A stretch of 20,647 bases of DNA from an uncultured Prevotella sp. (lineage in GTDB: Bacteria; Bacteroidota; Bacteroidia; Bacteroidales; Bacteroidaceae). The DNA lies in contig CAMTJK010000025.1 in NCBI GenBank assembly GCA_947072805.1, forward strand, positions 1-20,647, written 5' to 3'. This document shows positions 16,970 to 20,647 of this stretch, piece after piece. The stretch's first letter is position 1. Each line of letters opens with the position of its first letter. The notes beneath the pieces were generated by a model, which was given only the letters and a program-made list of their open reading frames with translations, did no database searches and was not told the DNA's origin. The position numbers were made by a program, and so were the translations under genes.

Positions 16970-17522
16970 AACGAAGTTGATATTTAATGGCATGTCAGAG
17001 ATAGTGGGCAGTGACGGCATGGCTGTCATTCTTTTGACAGACGAAGGAGAAAAGCGTGCTATCAGTGTTGTTTGTGACAAAGCAATGAAATATCAGATAG
17101 CTTTCAGAAAAGCGGAGCATTATGATACATCTAAATATCTTCCAGAAGTTTTAATGGCTGTAATGGGGGATGTGAATAAGCAGAATTGTTATGAAATCAA
17201 TATTCATAGTATTGTTGATGGAGAATATATGACCACGCTGATTGATCTTGACTCCTTAAATATATATCAGATACGACTAAGTGATGCAATTCTTTTTTCC
17301 TTGATTGCAAATATTCCCATATATATAGAAAATAGCCTGATGAACAAGCAGAGTATAGCATATAATTCCGGTTCGGAACGGATGGCCATACCAATCAACA
17401 CTCTTGATACAGAGAAGTTGAAGGAGGAGCTTAATAAAGCAATAGAAACAGAAAACTATCGTCTGGCTGCTTTGATAAAAGATGAACTGAACAACAGAAC
17501 CCAGAAGACCGACCTGCAATGA
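16962..17522 (+). CDS. bifunctional-nuclease-domain (DUF151) protein with UVR motif
   Basis: A 186-residue cytoplasmic protein. DUF151 covers about 15-130: the core AISVVCDKAMKYQIAF and the family motif RLSDAILFSLIANIPIYIE (105-123) are plain. A UvrB/UvrC motif follows at about 150-180 (LKEELNKAIETENYRLAALIKDEL), a helical hairpin that binds partners such as UvrC or other UVR proteins. Some plant DUF151-UVR proteins have been reported with nuclease activity, but the bacterial role is not well settled. The start overlaps the MFS gene by 8 bases and the stop overlaps rsmE (ATGA). Confidence 0.85.
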   Translation: MNRTKLIFNGMSEIVGSDGMAVILLTDEGEKRAISVVCDKAMKYQIAFRKAEHYDTSKYLPEVLMAVMGDVNKQNCYEINIHSIVDGEYMTTLIDLDSLNIYQIRLSDAILFSLIANIPIYIENSLMNKQSIAYNSGSERMAIPINTLDTEKLKEELNKAIETENYRLAALIKDELNNRTQKTDLQ

Positions 17523-18235
17523 AAGAAGTGAGATATTTCTATACGCCCAATGTAAAGTCATCAGATGAACTTCCTTGTGATGAAGCCCAACATGCCTCAC
17601 GTGTGTTGAGATTGAAAGAGTGTGACGAGATTAATTTAATTGACGGCAACGGATGCTTCTATAAGGCTGTTCTCACCATGGTATCCTCTAAACATTGTAC
17701 ATATAAGGTTCTGGAAACTTATCCTCAAGAGCCGCTATGGAAGAAACATTTCCACATTGCAATAGCTCCGACAAAGATGATGGAACGAATGGAGTGGATG
17801 GTAGAGAAAGCAACAGAAATCGGCGTTGACGAAATAACGTTTCTTAACTGTCGCTTTTCTGAACGTAAGACCATAAAGCGTGAACGTCTGGAGAAGATTG
17901 TAATTTCGGCAGTAAAACAAAGCCGCAAGGCATATGTACCAAAAATCAACGAAATGCTTTCCTTTGGCGATTTTATAAAAGGGCATAATCATGGAGCTCG
18001 TTATATAGCACATTGCTATGATGAAACGGAACGTAAATACTTGTTCGACGAGTTAAAATCAAATAAGGAGGAAGACATAACAGTCCTAATTGGTCCGGAA
18101 GGTGACTTCTCTGTTGATGAAGTTAAATTGGCTGTAGATTCAGGATTTATCCCAATAACTCTTGGTAGCAGTAGACTGCGCACAGAAACGGCTGCAATTT
18201 CCGCTTTGATGATGTTACATCTTTCGTCTGAATAA
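17519..18235 (+). CDS. rsmE: 16S rRNA m3U1498 methyltransferase
   Basis: A 238-residue SPOUT-class methyltransferase that methylates N3 of U1498 in 16S rRNA, using SAM, in assembled 30S subunits. The N-terminal PUA-like domain contains HASRVLRLK (25-33). The trefoil-knot domain has EKATEIGVDEI (96-106), RFSERK (112-117), IGPEGDFS (191-198) and LGSSRLRTETAA (215-226), all signatures of RsmE. Length is typical (E. coli 243). It overlaps the DUF151 stop by 4 bases and is the last gene of the ileS run; the 77 bases after it are AT-rich without a convincing hairpin terminator. Confidence 0.95.
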   Translation: MKEVRYFYTPNVKSSDELPCDEAQHASRVLRLKECDEINLIDGNGCFYKAVLTMVSSKHCTYKVLETYPQEPLWKKHFHIAIAPTKMMERMEWMVEKATEIGVDEITFLNCRFSERKTIKRERLEKIVISAVKQSRKAYVPKINEMLSFGDFIKGHNHGARYIAHCYDETERKYLFDELKSNKEEDITVLIGPEGDFSVDEVKLAVDSGFIPITLGSSRLRTETAAISALMMLHLSSE

Positions 18236-18312
18236 CAAGTTTTTTCTAATTATTTTATTATATAATCAGCTCGTGTGCATCATTTAATGATTGTGTAATT
18301 TACATAACAGAT

Positions 18313-18957
18313 ATGGAGAGAATAAGATTCAGGTCAATGCTGCCAGAAGTATTTAAAACAGCCATTATGTCAGAGTCTGATATCTGGAGGAACGATGTCA
18401 CATTCGAGCGTAATCATACATATCTGATAGAGGCCGAAAGCGGGAAAGGAAAGAGCACATTCTGCAGCTATATAATGGGGTATCGCAATGATTACGAGGG
18501 AGAATTATTGTTCGATGATGTTAATATTAGATGTTACAGAAAAAAGGATTGGGTGATGTTTCGTACAAGAGCCATTAGCCACCTTTTTCAGGAACTACGC
18601 CTGTTTCCGGAACTCACCGCCTTTGAAAATGTTGAAATAAAGAACAAACTTACAAAGCATAAAACCAAAGAAGAAATTTTGACCTGGTTTGAAGAACTCG
18701 GCATTCCAGACAAAGTAAATACAAGAATTTCAAGAATGTCCTTCGGACAACAACAACGGGTGGCTATGATGCGAGCGTTGGCACAACCCTTTCAGTTTCT
18801 GCTTGTTGATGAACCGATAAGCCACCTTGACGATGACAACTCCCGGGTTATGGGCAGCCTGATGCAAAGGGAAGTGCAGAAGCAAGGTGCCGGACTTATC
18901 GTAACCAGCATAGGTAAACATTTTGATTTAGAATATGACAACATATTAAAACTGTAA
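18313..18957 (+). CDS. orphan ABC transporter ATP-binding protein
   Basis: A 214-residue cytoplasmic ABC ATPase. Walker A AESGKGKST (41-49) has Ala in place of the usual first Gly. The Q-loop Gln93 is in LFQELRLFPE. The signature is MSFGQQQR (142-149) instead of LSGGQ. Walker B is QFLLVDEP (161-168) with Glu167, followed by the D-loop SHLDD. The H-loop position reads VTSIGKH, with Ser199 where His is normal and His203 four residues on. The sequence around LFQELRLFPELTAFENV resembles MacB/LolD-type ATPases. No permease gene is in the window, so its partner is unknown. It starts 77 bases after rsmE and may have its own promoter, though I see no good -7 element. I recall near-identical proteins in Bacteroides, so the variants are probably a family trait. 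Confidence 0.85.
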   Translation: MERIRFRSMLPEVFKTAIMSESDIWRNDVTFERNHTYLIEAESGKGKSTFCSYIMGYRNDYEGELLFDDVNIRCYRKKDWVMFRTRAISHLFQELRLFPELTAFENVEIKNKLTKHKTKEEILTWFEELGIPDKVNTRISRMSFGQQQRVAMMRALAQPFQFLLVDEPISHLDDDNSRVMGSLMQREVQKQGAGLIVTSIGKHFDLEYDNILKL

Positions 18958-19031
18958 ACAACAATTATTATACGTCATTCATCTGTATAACATTTTATTG
19001 TTTAAACACATTTATCCGCAAATAAAACTTT

Positions 19032-19691
19032 ATGAAGAAACATTTGATATTCCGGGCGTTGTTCTTGTGCCTGCCCTTGCTTTGTAATGCGCAACAAACA
19101 GTTACTATTGGTGATGTATTCTGTCAGATGCCGAAAACGATGTTCCCGTATCTAACCAATAACAACAAATTAGATTTGGTTGATTTCATCAAATCCGGAA
19201 TGAAATCTGAAGTTGTAAACGAATTTGATGATACTACAAAATTAGTAAAAATGACAGATGATTACATACTTCTTGAAGCAAGCAAATCTTTGACTGTCGA
19301 AATGAAACTGCTTCCGGCAGACCAATCTGAATATGATACATTATCGACCATTCTCTGTGTTTCCTGCAGCTACGGTGAAGTCCCGGCGGCAAGTAATGTT
19401 AATTTCTACTCCACGAACTGGATTCCGCTTGATATCGACGACCCAATATCGAATTACAGAGAGCGGATTATACAACGTCCGGATACTATGGATGTTGAAC
19501 AATATTCCTTGATTTGTGAGACACAACATCCTGTCATGATTGTTGCACGACTGTCAGAGAGCAACATGACACTCACACTTCAAGGCAAGCCGCACATAAT
19601 GTCAGCAACTGACGATAAAAAAGAACAAATTGAAAGCATTTATAGGCAAATATCCCTTAAATGGAATGGTAAAACGTTTAAAGAAAATTAA
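19032..19691 (+). CDS. exported DUF3256 protein
   Basis: A 219-residue protein with a cleavable signal peptide (residues 1 to about 20, LFLCLPLLCNA before QQTV). The remainder fits DUF3256, a Bacteroidota family of unknown function: TIGDVFCQMPKTMFPYLTNNNKLDLVDF near 25-52, then a beta-rich middle (LLEASKSLTVEMKLLP), and the block FYSTNWIPL near 125-133. The family opening links a predicted FxxMP motif to a 'lower limit' segment; no catalytic site is evident. The ABC gene ends 74 bases upstream and a strong terminator follows about 100 bases downstream. It is likely periplasmic or outer-membrane associated. Confidence 0.85.
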   Translation: MKKHLIFRALFLCLPLLCNAQQTVTIGDVFCQMPKTMFPYLTNNNKLDLVDFIKSGMKSEVVNEFDDTTKLVKMTDDYILLEASKSLTVEMKLLPADQSEYDTLSTILCVSCSYGEVPAASNVNFYSTNWIPLDIDDPISNYRERIIQRPDTMDVEQYSLICETQHPVMIVARLSESNMTLTLQGKPHIMSATDDKKEQIESIYRQISLKWNGKTFKEN

Positions 19692-19791
19692 AAAGTAAAT
19701 ATTACACTTATTCATGTTTTGTGTATATCGATATAAGATATAAATTTGCAATGTGTTTTTCATGGTATTAGATTATTAAGGTTAATGAAAG

Positions 19792-19822
19792 ATTGGTTGT
19801 CGTGAGACAATCAATTTTTTTT
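19792..19822 (+). terminator. strong Rho-independent terminator after the DUF3256 gene
   Basis: ATTGGTTGTC (19792-19801) and GACAATCAAT (19806-19815) form a 10-bp stem with one G-U pair, closed by the GNRA tetraloop GTGA. A run of eight or nine T follows (19814-19822). It lies 100 bases after the DUF3256 stop and ends transcription of the last clear gene on this strand. Confidence 0.8.
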
Positions 19823-20053
19823 ATTCCTATTGGTCATTCGCATTATGATGATAAAAAGAAGGGGCAGCACCATAATATTTCTGTATTATGACGTTGCCCA
19901 CTTTATTTTAAATACTGCCGATATTCAACCTGCCCACAGAGCTAATCGTAGACAAATTCATGTAAAAAGGGCAAAATATTTGCGGAAAATGGCTCTAAAC
20001 GTTAAAACAAAAACGAAAGAATCTCCATTTTGATGCTTGTATGAGAGAAAATA
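19823..20053. other. intergenic stretch without a supported gene
   Basis: A reading frame of about 67 codons starting with TTG at 19830 (62 from the first ATG at 19845) crosses this stretch but has no recognisable family and no promoter element. It is rich in Lys and Arg, as expected of a random frame in AT-rich DNA. I see no other structure here. Confidence 0.4.
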
Positions 20054-20250
20054 TGCGTATTTTGCATACGCAAAGCTGCATTTAACTTCGTTGAATATTG
20101 GCTGCACTCGGCATAATATTCAAACAAGTTTGGCTCTGCACTCGTTGGCACGATATTTAGACTTATTTGTTCAAGCAAGCTTGGCAAGTTCTGCTCTCGA
20201 TTTGCATTTGCTTTGCAGCGCAATTTGGTGTATTCGCTCGCAACTGGGTG
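20054..20250. repeat. hairpin-rich segment, probable Bacteroidales interspersed repeat
   Basis: The segment contains TGCGTAT/ATACGCA (20054-20072, 7-bp stem) and TTGAATATT/AATATTCAA (20091-20123, 9-bp stem). Two similar units follow each other: one at about 20100-20129 beginning GGCTGCACTCGGCA, one at about 20132-20169 beginning GGCTCTGCACTCGTTGGCA. Its composition (frequent CTCG, GCAA and TTTGC words) differs from the neighbouring intergenic DNA. From memory, similar text recurs in intergenic regions of Prevotella and Bacteroides genomes, also appearing as short spurious translations; I could not verify this. A 99-codon minus-strand frame across it (20002-20301) is probably such a spurious translation. 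Confidence 0.5.
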
Positions 20251-20276
20251 ATGAGCCACATTATAATAAATAGTAT

Positions 20277-20441
20277 ATGAAGAAGATGGAATATACAACA
20301 AAGAACGACCGCAACCGACGGAACAGTGAGAGCAGAATCATCAAGCTTTGCATGAACGTTATGCCGAGTCGTGACGGAGGAAGACGATCAGTAAATTCCC
20401 TAAGCCTTAGGGATTTCGAGGGGGTAAAGGCTATGCCGTAA
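20277..20441 (+). CDS. possible 54-residue basic small protein
   Basis: A frame from ATG 20277 to TAA 20441 encodes 54 residues: it opens MKKMEYTTKNDRNRRNSES, then RIIKLCMNVMPSRDGGRRS, and ends DFEGVKAMP. It is rich in Arg, Lys, Asn and Ser with no signal peptide or membrane segment. It follows the hairpin-rich segment directly and precedes a long hairpin at 20461. No family is recognised, no promoter or ribosome-binding site was found, and the frame could be chance or a remnant. Confidence 0.3.
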   Translation: MKKMEYTTKNDRNRRNSESRIIKLCMNVMPSRDGGRRSVNSLSLRDFEGVKAMP

Positions 20442-20460
20442 CTTCTTTATTCATATATAG

Positions 20461-20513
20461 ATACAGAGCCATCCGCAGGTGTCAGGCAATGGTACAGGCG
20501 GAAGGCTCTGTGT
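20461..20513. other. long stem-loop of unknown role
   Basis: ATACAGAGCC (20461-20470) pairs with GGCTCTGTGT (20504-20513) over 10 bp with one G-U pair. After an A-A mismatch, TCCGC (20472-20476) pairs with GCGGA (20498-20502). The apical loop has 21 bases. No T-run follows on either strand, so it is not a standard terminator. It could be a structured RNA, a protein-binding site or a remnant of a mobile element; I cannot decide. Confidence 0.5.
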
Positions 20514-20593
20514 GTTTAGAGAGCTCCATAAACGAAAAGGTTGTCTAAAAGTTACAAAATTTGATGCCTGTGTCGGTATCGAAAAGCATCGCT

Positions 20594-20647
20594 GTAACTG
20601 CACTTAAAAAGAGTTAATTTGTAAAGATATTTGGTCGAATTTAACAT
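20594..20647. repeat. right copy of 54-bp inverted boundary repeat
   Basis: This is the inverted partner of 1-54, with 50 of 54 bases matching. It begins GTAACTGCACTTA at its inner edge and runs to the last base of the window. The sequence before it (20586-20593) does not match the bases next to the left copy, so there is no shared direct repeat. Both copies read outward. Confidence 0.85.

Noticed and set aside
19830..20033. Plus-strand frame of 67 codons starting with TTG
   Set aside because: No family, no promoter element, directly after a strong terminator; probably chance.
20002..20301. Minus-strand 99-codon frame
   Set aside because: It spans the hairpin-rich repeat-like segment, has no recognised domain or promoter, and looks like a spurious translation of a non-coding repeat.
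1..20647. The whole window as a composite transposon or genomic island
   Set aside because: The inverted ends invite this, but the contents are core genes (glnS, ileS, lspA, rsmE) with uniform codon use and no transposase, integrase or cargo genes.
19823..20647. tRNA, rRNA, tmRNA, riboswitch or CRISPR in the right-hand non-coding region
   Set aside because: No T-arm GGTTCGAnTCC motif, rRNA core sequence, known riboswitch core or regularly spaced direct repeats could be seen by eye.

Overview
The window looks like chromosomal DNA of a Bacteroidales bacterium, most likely from the Prevotella/Segatella group. The signs are AT-rich composition, almost no Shine-Dalgarno sequences, -7 elements of the form TAnnTTTG, and families largely confined to Bacteroidota (DUF4296, DUF3256, a long eukaryote-like IleRS, a DksA-like protein without zinc ligands). 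Nearly all genes are core chromosomal genes. I see no phage, no transposase, no CRISPR array and no tRNA or rRNA gene.

Layout. (1) At 299-2380 two exported hydrolases are divergently transcribed: a secreted GH25 lysozyme-like muramidase on the minus strand and a surface-type lipoprotein protease of the clostripain (C11) family on the plus strand. Facing promoter elements lie between them. (2) At 2461-9631 a plus-strand run starts with glnS, then a cytoplasmic TPR protein, a DedA membrane protein, and manC-gmd-fcl, which convert mannose-1-phosphate to GDP-L-fucose. A hairpin terminator follows at about 9664-9702. (3) At 9920-18235 a tightly packed run, several of whose genes overlap, contains ileS, a DksA/TraR-like gene, lspA, a DUF4296 lipoprotein, a 68-residue unknown, an NHS-family nucleoside transporter, a DUF151-UVR protein and rsmE. 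(4) At 18313-19691 lie an unpaired ABC ATPase and an exported DUF3256 protein, followed by a strong GNRA-loop terminator. (5) At 19823-20647 no large gene is seen: there is a hairpin-rich segment that resembles an interspersed repeat, a possible 54-residue ORF and a long hairpin.

The two ends of the window carry the same 54-base sequence in inverted orientation, with 4 mismatches. Both copies read outward and both have GTAA at their inner edge. This suggests two related repeat copies (perhaps IS ends) or a large inverted repeat around the segment; the window could well be a contig that broke in these repeats.

The most notable points are the swapped GXHH active-site motif of IleRS, the inverted boundary repeats, the zinc-less DksA-like protein, the hairpin-rich repeat near the right end, and the unusually long GDP-fucose synthase. 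I did not find a convincing new multi-gene defence or biosynthetic system. Family assignments rest on motif recognition; no database search was run.
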